A DNA stretch of 59,233 nt from Iphinoe sp. HA4291-MV1 (GTDB lineage Bacteria > Cyanobacteriota > Cyanobacteriia > Cyanobacteriales > Nostocaceae). The notes beneath the pieces were generated by a model. It did not search any database, was not told the DNA's origin, and worked only from the letters and a program-made list of their open reading frames with translations. Every line of letters begins with the position of its first letter. Positions within the stretch are counted from its first letter, which is position 1. Positions 19,699-29,483 of this stretch are shown here, in pieces. The translations under genes were made by a program, and so were the position numbers. The stretch is from positions 1 to 59,233 of the forward strand of contig JAHHHH010000044.1 of the NCBI GenBank assembly GCA_019359415.1, read 5' to 3'.

Positions 19699-21122
19699 CT
19701 TGCCACCTCTGCCTTATTTGTCACTGGCAGGTTCGGACAGTAAAGTTCGCTTTTGCGTAGCGCAGGCAAAGAAATCGCCAAAAACATCAATGTGCGACTA
19801 CAGGTGACTGCTGTAAACATACTTACAGCTACACCCAAAGCTAAGGTCAGAGCAAAGCCTTTTACCAAGCCAGATCCCAACCAGAACAGCGCAGCACAAG
19901 CAATCCATGTTGTGACGTTGCTATCTAAAATACTAGAAAATGCTCGGTAGAAACCAGATTCTACAGAACGATATAAGGATTTGCCTGCTCGCAATTCTTC
20001 CCGCGTACGTTCAAAGATAAGTACGTTGGCATCAACTGCCATACCAATACTGAGAATAAAACCAGCAATTCCTGGCAGTGTCAGGGTGACGCCTAACAAA
20101 GCGAAGGTCGCCCAAGTTAGGAGGGAGTAAATCACAAGAGCTAAATCCGCAATCAGTCCTGGTAGTCGATAGTACAATACCATAAATATTAATACTAAAA
20201 CCAAACCACCAATTCCAGCATAAATACTGCTTTGAATGCTGTCTTTACCCAAGGTTGCTCCAACTGTACGGTTTTCTACGATTTCCACGGGTACGGGTAG
20301 TGCGCCACCACGTAGTTGTACGCCTAAGCCATTGGCTTCTTGTGCGGTAAAGTTCCCTGTAATTCTAGCACCGCCTCCAGTAATACCATTGGCGGCAAAT
20401 TCTGGACCTACGTTTGGAGAACTAATGAGTTCGTTATCTAGGAAAATACCTATGCTACGTCCAGTGCCAGCAAGTTGTTTCGTCAGTTCGGCAAATAGTT
20501 GACCACCCTTGTCATTAAAGCTAAGGTTGACTTCCCAGTTACTGCCTGAAGTGGGTTGGCTGTAGGCGTCCTTAAGGTATTTACCAGTCAGTGGTGGGTT
20601 TGTGCTTTCAAATAATTCAGCGATCGCTTCGTTATTCTTTTGCAATTCTTGCTGATTTTTCTCAATTGCAGCTTTGTCGTTAGTCTTTCGCAGTTCTGCT
20701 TGCTTTGCCTTGAGTTGTGTTCTTGACACTTGAAATAGATTAAACAGCTGAGTTTCTGTGTTTGGCTTTTGTTTTTTGAACTCTAACTGCGCTGTACCTC
20801 CCAGAACCCGTTCTGCTTGCTCCGGGTCATTAACTCCAGGGAGTTGGACTAAAATTTTATCTGTACCTACTGTTTGGATCACTGGTTCAGAAACACCTAG
20901 ACCATTGATACGACCTTCAACAACTCTTTTGACAGCTTCCAATTCTCGTTCAGTAATTTGCTTAATTTCCGGTGTTGTCTTTACCTGAATGGTTAGCTGC
21001 GAACCTCCTCGCAAGTCTAATCCTAAAGGTACAGAAATTATAGCAATCGCCGTAATAGCGGCGATTACCAAAACTAAAATCAAAGCTAATAGTGATCGCT
21101 GTCTTTGCATACCCTTACTCAC
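19695..21122 (-). CDS. secD: Protein translocase subunit SecD
   Basis: A 475-residue Sec accessory protein. It has the first membrane helix ([18 protein letters not shown]), the [12 protein letters not shown] start of the P1 domain, the P1 head domain and the RND core with [20 protein letters not shown]. The start is a GTG at 21122; an ATG four codons in (21110) is an alternative. It is the first gene of secD-secF. Length is usual for cyanobacteria. Confidence 0.95.
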   Translation of the reverse strand: MSKGMQRQRSLLALILVLVIAAITAIAIISVPLGLDLRGGSQLTIQVKTTPEIKQITERELEAVKRVVEGRINGLGVSEPVIQTVGTDKILVQLPGVNDPEQAERVLGGTAQLEFKKQKPNTETQLFNLFQVSRTQLKAKQAELRKTNDKAAIEKNQQELQKNNEAIAELFESTNPPLTGKYLKDAYSQPTSGSNWEVNLSFNDKGGQLFAELTKQLAGTGRSIGIFLDNELISSPNVGPEFAANGITGGGARITGNFTAQEANGLGVQLRGGALPVPVEIVENRTVGATLGKDSIQSSIYAGIGGLVLVLIFMVLYYRLPGLIADLALVIYSLLTWATFALLGVTLTLPGIAGFILSIGMAVDANVLIFERTREELRAGKSLYRSVESGFYRAFSSILDSNVTTWIACAALFWLGSGLVKGFALTLALGVAVSMFTAVTCSRTLMFLAISLPALRKSELYCPNLPVTNKAEVAR

Positions 21123-21276
21123 TGCAACAAACGCTATAATAGCGCTCTTTGGGGGAGTTGTGAGTTATGTGTTAAGAGTTTTGAGTGATGACTTTTACAA
21201 AGGAATGCGGCTCTCTGTTTTGATTTGTGTAAACACAATTGAGCGGTGAGTAGCAGCAAGCAATAACTAAAGATAT

Positions 21277-21759
21277 TTAATTAATCCACAAGTATACCAG
21301 AAGTAGAGTTAACACTGTCAACGATACCCCAAAGCGCAGATGTTCCCAATTAATAAGCCAAAAGGACTGCGAGTGAAACTCAACAGGACTGCCAGTGCTC
21401 GTGGAAAAAACCCCGCAAAAGATAGGTTGGCGTTGACAACCATCATGCTTAACAAAAACACGATAGTAGTAGCATCAATCGCATCCCATGCTTCTTGCAA
21501 ACTGAGAACACCCAAAGCAATGAGAAATGCACCAACCCACTAGTACAGGTCGGCGGAATTCAAAATTCACTCATTCAAAATTCAAAATGAAGACAGCGTA
21601 AGCGTTTCATCGATTTGGAATGGGTGATTTATTTACGCCGACCTGTACTAGGGCAATTGTGGCATGGTTCATGCGTAGACCTGGAAGATAGCCCAGTGCT
21701 AACCCTAGGTAAGTCAGCCCTAATACGCCATAGATTACAAATTGTCGGAGGAAAATCAC
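21277..21759 (-). pseudogene. Anion transporter (ArsB/SLC13-like) remnant with insertion and deletion
   Basis: The minus strand from a GTG at 21759 reads VIYGVLGLTYLGLALGYLPG and RMNHATIAL, the start of a cyanobacterial anion permease. It is then broken by a 106-nt miniature element (21543-21648). After a further small frameshift the same protein goes on with GAFLIALGVLSLQEAWDAID and VFLLSMMVVNANLSFAGFF. It then jumps, in another frame, to HLRFGVSLTVLTLLLVYLW, the normal C-terminus, ending at 21277. The whole permease middle (about 300 residues in the family) is gone. This is a clear relic with three lesions. Confidence 0.85.
21543..21648. mobile_element. 106-nt miniature element, 13-bp TIRs, TA (CTAG) target
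   Basis: Ends GTACAGGTCGGCG (21543-21555) and its exact complement (21636-21648). It is flanked by TA on each side within CTAG, so the target duplication is TA (or CTAG). TA duplication at CTAG is typical of IS630/Tc1-mariner elements. It has no transposase, so it would depend on one elsewhere. It interrupts the transporter relic. Confidence 0.85.
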
Positions 21760-22256
21760 AAATTTATTAAGCTATTGTCAGCAGCGATACAGCTATCAGC
21801 AAAATGACTCATATTCTAATGTCAGATTGCCATTTTTTAACCGCGAGTGAGAATGTGGGTGAAATCACAGAAAAATAGCTTTCAAAAAATGGTAATTCTT
21901 GATTTTCGATAAATTTTCTTACCTTTATTCTCTCTATCTCCTACTTAGTCTCTCTTGCATATAAGTATTTTTTTAGAGAAGGTTGTATTATTTAAGTGTC
22001 ACTATCAGCATAAGACTTACGCAGTTTTGCTATTAGCGCCTGAATGTTAAATTAGAGTATTTATACTTGCGTATATATGCTGTTATGAAGTTTCGTTTCT
22101 TTATGAAATTTTAGTAAATGTAACATTTGCCTATATCAAAAGGTGGATGACTTTATTAAAATTTTAAGTATGTCAAGTTAAAAACAAGATATCTCTACTA
22201 CACGTCTGATAAAAAGGAAATTGCGCTTAACTTGACGTAATATAGAACAGGCTCTG
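21760..22256. other. 497-nt AT-rich spacer
   Basis: No ORF or RNA gene is supported. The sequence is AT-rich with long A/T runs. It presumably holds the promoter of the nitrogenase-associated gene. Confidence 0.5.
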
Positions 22257-22418
22257 ATGCCAGTAGCTACTCAATCATCAGATCACGCAAATCATCAGAT
22301 TGTATCTCAGTCAGGACAAGATTCTTCCGGGACAAGTCGTGGCAGTTTTGTAGATGTTCATCGGGTAGTTCAAGAGCCTCAATCGAATAGAGGAGTGAAC
22401 CATGAAGGTAAACTATAG
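22257..22418 (+). CDS. Possible 53-residue leader ORF
   Basis: From ATG 22257 to TAG 22416-22418 an open frame gives 53 polar residues (MPVATQSSDHANHQIVSQSG and on). It overlaps the start of the nitrogenase-associated gene (ATG 22402) by 17 bases. Such overlap could couple translation. The sequence is low in hydrophobic residues and matches nothing I know, so it may be chance. Confidence 0.3.
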   Translation: MPVATQSSDHANHQIVSQSGQDSSGTSRGSFVDVHRVVQEPQSNRGVNHEGKL

Positions 22419-22776
22419 TACCACAAAAAAGATCTTTCTGGCAAGCTGGGTATCGATAAATCAAACACAAGAAGATGCTCCAGTAGCCCAGATGCACCGT
22501 CCTTCCGCTAAGTCTCACTTTAATATTCTCAAACCCATACGGCGGTGGTTAGACAATATTCAAGTTCGCGATCGCCCACTAGCTCATCGGTTGTGTAAGC
22601 TTATTCCTTCCGATTGTCCTTTTGAGCGGGATGTGAAACTATTTGGGAAAACCCTGTTTCATATTCCGCCATTGTGCAAGCTCAACCCCGTCTATGAAGA
22701 ATTGGTTGGCTTACGTTTTCGAGCGCTGTGCTATTTAGCTGATGAATGCGGCGAAGATGTGACGCAGTACTGCTAA
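22402..22776 (+). CDS. Mo-dependent nitrogenase C-terminal-domain protein
   Basis: A 124-residue protein. After a 45-residue lead comes the conserved domain: PIRRWLDNIQVRDRPLAHRL, CPFERDVKLFG, FHIPPLCKLNPVYEELVGLR and FRALCYLADECGEDV. This is the domain annotated as 'Mo-dependent nitrogenase C-terminus', found in cyanobacterial proteins near or apart from nif genes. No nif genes are in this window. The cysteines and the Cys-Pro pairs could bind a metal, but the function is not established. Confidence 0.87.
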   Translation: MKVNYSTTKKIFLASWVSINQTQEDAPVAQMHRPSAKSHFNILKPIRRWLDNIQVRDRPLAHRLCKLIPSDCPFERDVKLFGKTLFHIPPLCKLNPVYEELVGLRFRALCYLADECGEDVTQYC

Positions 22777-22872
22777 GAAAGCAGTACTGCTAAGAAACGA
22801 GTCCCTTGCTAATGGGAATGGGGAATGGGCAATGCTCGATTTCCAGTTTCCGATTCCCAATTCCCGATTCCC

Positions 22873-22903
22873 ATTTGTATCAACCTTAAAGTGAAACGGT
22901 ATT
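22873..22903. repeat. 31-nt dispersed repeat, copy 2 (inverted)
   Basis: Reverse complement of 504-534 with two differences. It follows a run of TTCCCATTCCC-like words (about 22813-22872), as copy 1 lies beside CCCATT repeats. Confidence 0.75.
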
Positions 22904-23035
22904 AGTGGTTGGTACAAAAACTTTAGCCAACGGCTAACAACTAACCACTAACACCTGGCAATTAGCGATAGCCGAACGCGAGTGCGTCTCCGGTAGGAGA
23001 AGGCTTAAGCTCCGCTTATCGCTCATGACTAAAAA

Positions 23036-24847
23036 CTAATGATTATTGACTGTTTTTTGCCATTGTGCAATTGCATTTTGCGCTTGTTTATATGCGGCTG
23101 TTCCCTCTGGAACTAAGACAGCAGTTGCAATTGCGGCTTTTAGTTCTTTTTGAGCAGCTCGTTTTTTGGCAAGACGCAAAATATTTTCGCTCCATGAGTT
23201 GATAGATTTTTGAGCAATATCAAAGCCTGGTTCACCTCGTGGGACTTTTTTAGCAACTTCTATAGCGCGATTGTAAGTAGAAGCCTGTTCCGCCCGAATT
23301 AAGCCAACAGCAGCATCGATAAGAGTTGTATTGCTCACATACTGCTTTGCTTCTAGCCGCCACTGCTTAATAGATGTTTGTGCTTTTGAGTATACAATTT
23401 GGTTTTTGGGGACTAACTGTGCAGCGGAAATAGCATTCTCATACAGTTTTTGCTTAGCACGACTTTGGGCCAAATTTAAAATCATACGGCTCCAAATCTT
23501 GATGTTTTCCTGAGCTTCGGGGTACTTGGGATCACTAGGCGGAATCTTACGAGCCGTATCAATTGCTCGCCTCAAATCACTAGCTTGATTTTGCCTTAGG
23601 GACATTCTCTCCAATTCCAACCGTGCTTGGTTCCGCTGTTTAGATTCGTCAGGACTTGGAGTGACTTGTGGACTAGAAGTAACTTGGGTAATGATTGATT
23701 GGGTTTTTGGTTGGGTTACTACGGTTGGTGATGGCGTTAGGTTAGGTTGTGGTGACACCTCAGCAATCTTTCTGTTGTTAGTAGCAGTCCTGAAAGATGC
23801 TGGTAATATATCAGCTAATTTAAATCCTGCGCGATCGCGCAAAAAAACAACCACAACTAAGCATAGAACAAACATCGTAGCTATGCTCCACAGTAGAAGC
23901 TGCGGCAGAAGTTGTTTATTTGACGACTTTTTCTGGGGATGGGGGGATGAGGGAGATGAGGGAGATGAGGAAGTATTTTTTCCTGAAACTTCTGTTACTT
24001 TCCTGACTCTCGCTTCACTTTTATCCTCCAATTGTGGCGAGATAACTTGCGCCTTGGGTACAAAAAGAATAACAGGGTTTTGTGTAGGACGCCAGTAGTG
24101 TTGACAGAGTTCTGGCGTGCGAACATTCAGATATTTTTCTAAATGCGTCAAATTACTGCCGTTACCATAACGTAAAGCTTCTAACAGCGCTGCTGTAAAG
24201 AATCCGTGACCTAGTTCACTACTTTCGTGGGAAAATTGCTCTGGTTGACAAGAAAGAATAGTATGAATTTGTAGTTCTTTAGCGAGTTCTATCGTTTCTT
24301 TCCCGACATGAGCATCTGTGTGGGTTCCAAAAGCACGGTTGATATCAAGTAATAGCAATGCATCGAGGTTAGCAACTTGCAGACCTTGCATTAATGCTCG
24401 CACTTCTATACCAGTCTCTTCAATATGATTGGGATCACCTTCCACTGGCATTAAGTAATCTTGTCCTTTGTGGTTGACGCCATAACCGCTGAAGAAAAAC
24501 CACAATCGGTCTTGTGCTTGCACAGCGCGCTCTAGCCCCCAACCTTCTTGGAAAGAAGCGGGGGGTAGGTTTCTGGAAGGAATCTGCTGGGGCTGAACGG
24601 GTGATGATCGCCCCTCAGCAGCAGCAAAATCTTCAAGCAACAGCAAAATATTCTCTTTAGTAGGATAAGTAGATCTATTTCCAAACGGTGGCGAAGTCTC
24701 TGTCATTAGCAAACACTGCTGCGGCAAAGAACCACCATTCGTCACCAAAAAATTTTTGACTGCTTCAGCATCTGCTTGAGCGCAACCTAAAGGTTGAAAG
24801 AACTGATATTGATTGATGCCAATTGCGATTGCCCAGTTATTTGCCAT
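23036..24847 (-). CDS. Caspase-like (orthocaspase/metacaspase) protein lacking the catalytic dyad
   Basis: A 603-residue protein from ATG 24847; the frame is open 21 codons further, but MANNWAIAIGINQYQ is the family start. Residues 1-265 are a peptidase C14 (p20-like) domain. The His position has Tyr (FFFSGYGVNHKGQ, Tyr122) and the Cys position has Asn (LLLLDINRAFG, Asn170), so it cannot be a normal cysteine protease. YN-type pseudo-orthocaspases are known in cyanobacteria. A Ser/Pro linker is followed by one membrane helix (about 317-338) and a C-terminal set of repeated helical units of about 45-75 residues with AIDTARKIP, AISAAQLVP, AIEVAKKVP and AIATAVLVP. The linker is encoded by GA-rich simple repeats (23939-23971). 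I infer a membrane-bound scaffold, not a protease. Confidence 0.85.
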   Translation of the reverse strand: MANNWAIAIGINQYQFFQPLGCAQADAEAVKNFLVTNGGSLPQQCLLMTETSPPFGNRSTYPTKENILLLLEDFAAAEGRSSPVQPQQIPSRNLPPASFQEGWGLERAVQAQDRLWFFFSGYGVNHKGQDYLMPVEGDPNHIEETGIEVRALMQGLQVANLDALLLLDINRAFGTHTDAHVGKETIELAKELQIHTILSCQPEQFSHESSELGHGFFTAALLEALRYGNGSNLTHLEKYLNVRTPELCQHYWRPTQNPVILFVPKAQVISPQLEDKSEARVRKVTEVSGKNTSSSPSSPSSPHPQKKSSNKQLLPQLLLWSIATMFVLCLVVVVFLRDRAGFKLADILPASFRTATNNRKIAEVSPQPNLTPSPTVVTQPKTQSIITQVTSSPQVTPSPDESKQRNQARLELERMSLRQNQASDLRRAIDTARKIPPSDPKYPEAQENIKIWSRMILNLAQSRAKQKLYENAISAAQLVPKNQIVYSKAQTSIKQWRLEAKQYVSNTTLIDAAVGLIRAEQASTYNRAIEVAKKVPRGEPGFDIAQKSINSWSENILRLAKKRAAQKELKAAIATAVLVPEGTAAYKQAQNAIAQWQKTVNNH

Positions 24848-25183
24848 CGCGATCTTTTTTACTCGTTGTTTACTTGCCCAAGAGAGTGGTTGGCTTTGCA
24901 AAAAAAGCAAGGCTAACCTATGCTCTAATAGTCTAGGTGATTCTCATTCAACCGTTATACACCTGCCGTTTTCTCCCTGTCCAGTGACTGAGGAAGTTGA
25001 AGAATTGGGGGTTTTTTAGTTGATCTTAGGAGAAGGACTCAACCAAAAAATGTTCCCGCACGCTTGGTTTCTCCCGCATCACCTACGTAACCCAAATGAT
25101 AGCGATTTTTACCCAATGACTCACTGCGCTTGTTTCGATGCCTTAGAATAAAAAGGTTGTCTACATTTGCAGTACCCATTATT
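24848..25183. other. 336-nt divergent spacer
   Basis: Promoter region between the caspase-like gene (minus) and rpmF (plus). No gene or strong structure is seen. Confidence 0.5.
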
Positions 25184-25360
25184 ATGGCTGTTCCTAAGAA
25201 GAAAACATCCAAGTCTAAACGAGATAAACGTCGAGCGACATGGAGGCACAAAGCCACAGTTGAAGCTCAGAAAGCTCTTTCTCTGGGCAAGTCTATTTTG
25301 ACCGGACGTTCTACATTTGTCTATCCTGCTGCTGAAGAAGAGGAAGAAGAGGAGTCATAA
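25184..25360 (+). CDS. rpmF: 50S ribosomal protein L32
   Basis: A 58-residue protein from ATG 25184 with the family start [20 protein letters not shown]. The frame is open back to 25130, but the conserved start and normal length decide for 25184. The C-terminus is a run of Glu residues. Zinc-binding cysteines are absent, as in other cyanobacterial L32 proteins. Confidence 0.96.
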   Translation: MAVPKKKTSKSKRDKRRATWRHKATVEAQKALSLGKSILTGRSTFVYPAAEEEEEEES

Positions 25361-25523
25361 GACGACTATTCGGTAATTGGTAACTGGTTGTTTGCCTGAT
25401 GTTAGTTGTTAGTTATTTTTGTGCTAATCACTAACCGCGAACCATTACCCATTACCTGTGACTGATTACTTGATAACTTATAAAAATTAGAGTGTCTTCA
25501 GAAAAGTTATTTTTTCTACAACT

Positions 25524-26117
25524 ATGGTGAGAAAATTTTTTCAGAAGCCTACAAAGCAAGAAGGGGAACGCGTTCCTCCCGGTCAGTACTTGACCAAAGG
25601 ATTTCCTGTATTAACCTATGGTGCGACTCCTCAAGTTAGCACAGACGAGTGGGAATTTCGGGTATGGGGTTTGGCAAAACCTGCAACCTTTACCTGGTCA
25701 GACTTTATGGCACTTTCCCAACACGAATTCACGGCAGATTTCCACTGTGTTACGCGCTGGTCAAAACTTGATGTCAAGTGGACTGGGATCAAGGTTATAG
25801 ATTTTATGAAACTCATTGAGGTAGACCCCAAAGCAACTCACATAATGGAGCACTGTTACGGTGACTACACTACCAATATCTCAATGAAAGACTTTGTGCG
25901 GGAAGAAAACTTCTTTGGCTTTAAAGTCTTTGGAGAATCGTTACCAGCAGAACATGGCGGTCCAATGCGGCTTGTTGTTCCTCACCTCTACGCTTGGAAA
26001 AGTGCCAAGTGGATTAATGGTTTAGAGTTTCTAGAACGCGAAGAGTTGGGTTTTTGGGAGCGCAATGGCTATCACCGTCGTGGTGAACCTTGGGCTGAAG
26101 AACGTTACAGTAATTGA
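25524..26117 (+). CDS. Sulfite-oxidase-like molybdopterin oxidoreductase
   Basis: A 197-residue enzyme of the sulfite oxidase/MsrP molybdopterin domain family. Cys75 in FHCVTRWS is the expected Mo ligand. Also seen are GLAKPATFTWSDF near 49-61, MEHCYGDYTTN, and the C-terminal PHLYAWKSAKWI. No Tat signal or membrane helix is seen, so it is probably cytosolic. The substrate is unknown. It lies 163 bases after rpmF on the same strand and converges on the aldehyde dehydrogenase gene. Confidence 0.9.
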   Translation: MVRKFFQKPTKQEGERVPPGQYLTKGFPVLTYGATPQVSTDEWEFRVWGLAKPATFTWSDFMALSQHEFTADFHCVTRWSKLDVKWTGIKVIDFMKLIEVDPKATHIMEHCYGDYTTNISMKDFVREENFFGFKVFGESLPAEHGGPMRLVVPHLYAWKSAKWINGLEFLEREELGFWERNGYHRRGEPWAEERYSN

Positions 26118-26279
26118 ATTTAATTGATTTTGCCCTTGGTGAATACTATCTTTCACCTGTTGGATGACTTTCTTCTGCTGTGTGATGTAGTTGTCATTCA
26201 TCATGAAATACTTGTTCTCTTGCAAAAAAGCGTCCAACTGGACGTTAAGAAGACAATCTCACTTTAATAATTAAAATAG

Positions 26280-27659
26280 CTAACCAATGAGTCGCTTCAG
26301 TGTAGAGAGCTTGTCTTTATAGGGAGCGTATCGCCATTTTAAATCGAGCCAGAAAGGATTGTGCAAGACACTTTTGTAATGGGAAAAAGTGTCAAAGCTG
26401 GATTTACCGTGATACTTGCCAATTCCACTATCACCCACACCACCAAATGGTAAAGATGAAATCGCAACGTGTATCACTGTATCGTTGATACAAACTCCAC
26501 CGGATGAAGTTTCCTGCAAAACTTGTTGTTGTAGATTTTTGTTATTAGAAAATAAGTATAAAGCCAAGGGTTTCGATTTAGAGTTAATTAAGTCAATTGC
26601 TTCGGTTCTGTCCGTGTATTCTATCACTGGAAGAATAGGACCAAAAATTTCTTCCTGCATTATTGAGGCTGTTAAGGAGACATCCTCAAGCACTGTTGGG
26701 GCAATATAAAGTTCTGAAGGGTTGGTTTCTCCGCCAATGCGAACTTTGCCCTCTTTCAAAAGATGAGTTAACCTGTCAAAATGTTTTTGATTAATAATCC
26801 TTGCATAATCAGAACTACTTGCAGGATTATCTCCATAAAATTCTAGCAAGCATTTCTGAATTTCATTTAATAAATTTTCTTTGATTTTTTTATCCACTAA
26901 AAGATAGTCTGGTGCAATACAAGTTTGTCCGGCGTTGAGAAACTTTCCCCAAGTAATGCGTCTAGCGGTGTGTTCAATATTAATATCAGAATCTACAATG
27001 CAAGGACTTTTACCGCCCAATTCTAGAGTGACAGGTGTCAGGTTTTTAGCAGCTGCTTCCATAACTATTTTGCCTACCGCCGTACCACCTGTGAAAAAGA
27101 TATGGTCAAACTTCTCTGCTAGTAGTTGTTGACTTGTTTGCACACCTCCTTCTACCACAGCAATATATGCCGAATCGAAATATTGTTTTATCATCTCACT
27201 GAGAAGACGAGAGGTGTTTGGTGCAAGTTCTGAAGGTTTAAGAATTGCACAGTTGCCTGCAGCAATAGCGCCTACTAGTGGTGAGATAATTAAATGAAAT
27301 GGATAGTTCCAAGGACCAATAATTAAAACGACTCCTAGCGGTTCTGGATAAATGCTTGTCGATGCAGGAAATAATTTCAGGGAAACAGGTACTTTCTGAG
27401 GTTTCGTCCAAGTCTTGATATGCTTGATAGCATAGTTAATTTCTTGGATTGTTCCAATTTCTGTTGCATAACTCTCAAATTCTGGTTTATTTAAATCCGC
27501 TTTCAGTGCGTTGATAATTGCTTCTTGTTGCTCAGTGACTGCTTGTTTTAAAGTTTTCAGTTGTTCAAGTCGAAAATTAATGTCTTTTGTCCTACCAGTA
27601 TTAAAAAAAGCACGTTGTTTGTGGATGATATCGGCAATTGACACTTCTTGAGAAATCAT
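26280..27659 (-). CDS. Aldehyde dehydrogenase (class 3 type)
   Basis: A 459-residue NAD(P)-dependent aldehyde dehydrogenase. Catalytic residues are visible: Asn117 in PWNYP, Glu213 in TLELGGKSP, and Cys247 in GQTCIAPDY. The length and C-terminal hydrophobic tail-like region fit class 3 enzymes that act on fatty or aromatic aldehydes. In cyanobacteria such enzymes are suspected to clear fatty aldehydes, but this is family knowledge and not shown here. It stands alone on this strand. Confidence 0.93.
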   Translation of the reverse strand: MISQEVSIADIIHKQRAFFNTGRTKDINFRLEQLKTLKQAVTEQQEAIINALKADLNKPEFESYATEIGTIQEINYAIKHIKTWTKPQKVPVSLKLFPASTSIYPEPLGVVLIIGPWNYPFHLIISPLVGAIAAGNCAILKPSELAPNTSRLLSEMIKQYFDSAYIAVVEGGVQTSQQLLAEKFDHIFFTGGTAVGKIVMEAAAKNLTPVTLELGGKSPCIVDSDINIEHTARRITWGKFLNAGQTCIAPDYLLVDKKIKENLLNEIQKCLLEFYGDNPASSSDYARIINQKHFDRLTHLLKEGKVRIGGETNPSELYIAPTVLEDVSLTASIMQEEIFGPILPVIEYTDRTEAIDLINSKSKPLALYLFSNNKNLQQQVLQETSSGGVCINDTVIHVAISSLPFGGVGDSGIGKYHGKSSFDTFSHYKSVLHNPFWLDLKWRYAPYKDKLSTLKRLIG

Positions 27660-28125
27660 AGTTTTTATCCTAGTTAGCTAAATTTAACCAACCCTTCATC
27701 AGTCCTAAATTCTAAGTCATTTTCCTCGGGAGCATCCCAATGCATGCAAAAAAAGATGATAGTGGGAGCCGGAAAGCTCCCTACTTTACAGCGGTTTTCA
27801 TCCGGGTGAAGTACAAATTTATCTGCGTACCCTGCGGGTTCGCCTTTAGGCGTTCTCGTAAGAGTAGCCGCCTCTGGCGTCTATATCTGCGCCCTTGGGT
27901 GCGGTTTCTTAACTCTTTGATGTACCTCACTGAATTGAAACCTACTTTAATTGAAAGCGGGCTGGAAGCCCGCACTACAAAATAAAATAAATTACACATT
28001 TGGGATGCTCCCTTTTCCTCTAGTTTCCCTTGTCTCACTCAGTACTCGGTACTCAGAACTATTTTAGTGATAGTGGGCTGTTTGCCTATATCCTACTTAT
28101 AACGAATTACGAAAACCAGTTATGA
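27660..28125. other. 466-nt repeat-bearing spacer
   Basis: No gene. It holds hairpins GGGAGCCGGAAAGCTCCC (27767-27784) and GCGGGCTGGAAGCCCGC (about 27957-27973), with several short GGCG/CGCC words between. These look like extragenic repeats. The ORFs that can be drawn here are made of them. Confidence 0.55.
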
Positions 28126-29223
28126 TTATTGTTTAATAAGCAAACGTACTGTGAATACACTCCCTTTGCCTACTTCTGAATTCATGAAAATAGTGCCTTG
28201 ATGTGCTTCGACAATTCGGCGAGAAAGATACAGTCCTAAACCACTACCAGAACGCTGATGATTTCCTTGGCGAAATCGTTCAAATAAAGTGACTTGTTCT
28301 TCTGGAGAAATACCTGGACCTGTATCTGCAACTTCAACTGTAATGTAATCATCTGAAGCGATCGCTGGAGTAATACGGATGGTTACTGACCCAGTGTCAG
28401 TAAATTTGACAGCGTTACCTATAAGGTTGGTGAATAACCTGTGTAGTTCTAGGCGATCGCCCATAATTGTACTGTTTTCTGAGTCTTTACCTACATCTAG
28501 ATTTATGACAAGGTGCTTTTGGTCGGTTAAAGGACTCAATTCTTCTGAGACTTCTTCTAGTAATTGGCTCAGATTAACTGGTTGAAAAGCTAGAGTTTTG
28601 CGACCTGCTTCAAAGCGATAAACTTCCAGTAAAGTATTGACCATAGCCAGCAGGTTACTGTTACTGCGAGCCATGATATCTATAACTTCCTGCATTTGCA
28701 GTGACAATTGTCCCAAAGCACCCTCCTGAAACAGCATCAGCATTCGATCTGCTGCTACCAAGGGTGTGCGTAAATCGTGGGTAAGGCGAGAGACAAAATC
28801 TTGCCGTTGACGAGCGATTTCATCGCGTTCATCTATACTGTGCTTGAGACGGAGGAGCGATCGCACCCGCGCCAACAATTCATTTACAGTCACAGGCTTA
28901 CGGATGAAATCATCTGCACCCAAGTCTAATCCTTGAGCAACGTTAGGTGAGTCATGTGCAGTAATTAACAGAATTGGGATAAATGGCAATGTCATATTTT
29001 GCCGAATGCGCTGAGTGACTTCATAACCATCCATTCCTGGCATCATCAGATCCAGCAACACTAAGTCACAAGTCGATCTTTCGAGTTGTGCCAATGCTGA
29101 AACACCATTCTCTGCCGTGCTAACCGCGTAGCCTTCTTCCTCCAAAATGGTTTTCACCAAAAATACATTATCAGGAGAATCATCTACAACTAGAATCCTG
29201 TCAGACTTAGAAGATTTATACAT
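28126..29223 (-). CDS. Response regulator-histidine kinase hybrid
   Basis: A 365-residue signalling protein. Residues 8-125 are a receiver domain with acidic Asp14/Asp15, phospho-acceptor Asp58 (LLDLMMPGMDG) and Lys109. Residues 140-205 are HisKA with His149 in THDLRTPL. Residues 250-363 are an intact HATPase: LIGNAVKF (N-box), DTGPGIS (G1), FERFRQG, and GSGLGLYL (G2). It has no membrane helix, so it is a cytosolic kinase probably switched by phosphorylation of its own receiver by another kinase. No partner gene is adjacent. Confidence 0.92.
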   Translation of the reverse strand: MYKSSKSDRILVVDDSPDNVFLVKTILEEEGYAVSTAENGVSALAQLERSTCDLVLLDLMMPGMDGYEVTQRIRQNMTLPFIPILLITAHDSPNVAQGLDLGADDFIRKPVTVNELLARVRSLLRLKHSIDERDEIARQRQDFVSRLTHDLRTPLVAADRMLMLFQEGALGQLSLQMQEVIDIMARSNSNLLAMVNTLLEVYRFEAGRKTLAFQPVNLSQLLEEVSEELSPLTDQKHLVINLDVGKDSENSTIMGDRLELHRLFTNLIGNAVKFTDTGSVTIRITPAIASDDYITVEVADTGPGISPEEQVTLFERFRQGNHQRSGSGLGLYLSRRIVEAHQGTIFMNSEVGKGSVFTVRLLIKQ

Positions 29224-29483
29224 ATAGCATAGAACAAATGCTCATTCCACAAAAAAGAAAAATAGCTTCAGTCTCTTGCTATTTTACCTTTTACCAATAC
29301 TACCCACTTATTTGGATATCATGTTGTTGTGGTTGCTCAGGTAAAGATTTTTGTGGTGTTTTAAGTAAAACCCAATGGAGGTAGATTAAGAGAATCTGCT
29401 TTTTCAGCAAGAGGTTGAGGCGTTTAATGAGCTTCAGCAGCTAATTCAAGATGTTCAAAAGAAATTACCTAGTGCAGGCTATC

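Noticed and set aside
27740-28038. Overlapping ORFs of 81 and 85 residues on opposite strands
   Set aside because: They cover hairpin repeats in a spacer and match no family.
29224-29483. A helical plus-strand frame (VEAFNELQQLIQDVQKKLP) before hepT
   Set aside because: It has no start or clear end and runs antisense into hepT; too little to call even as a relic.
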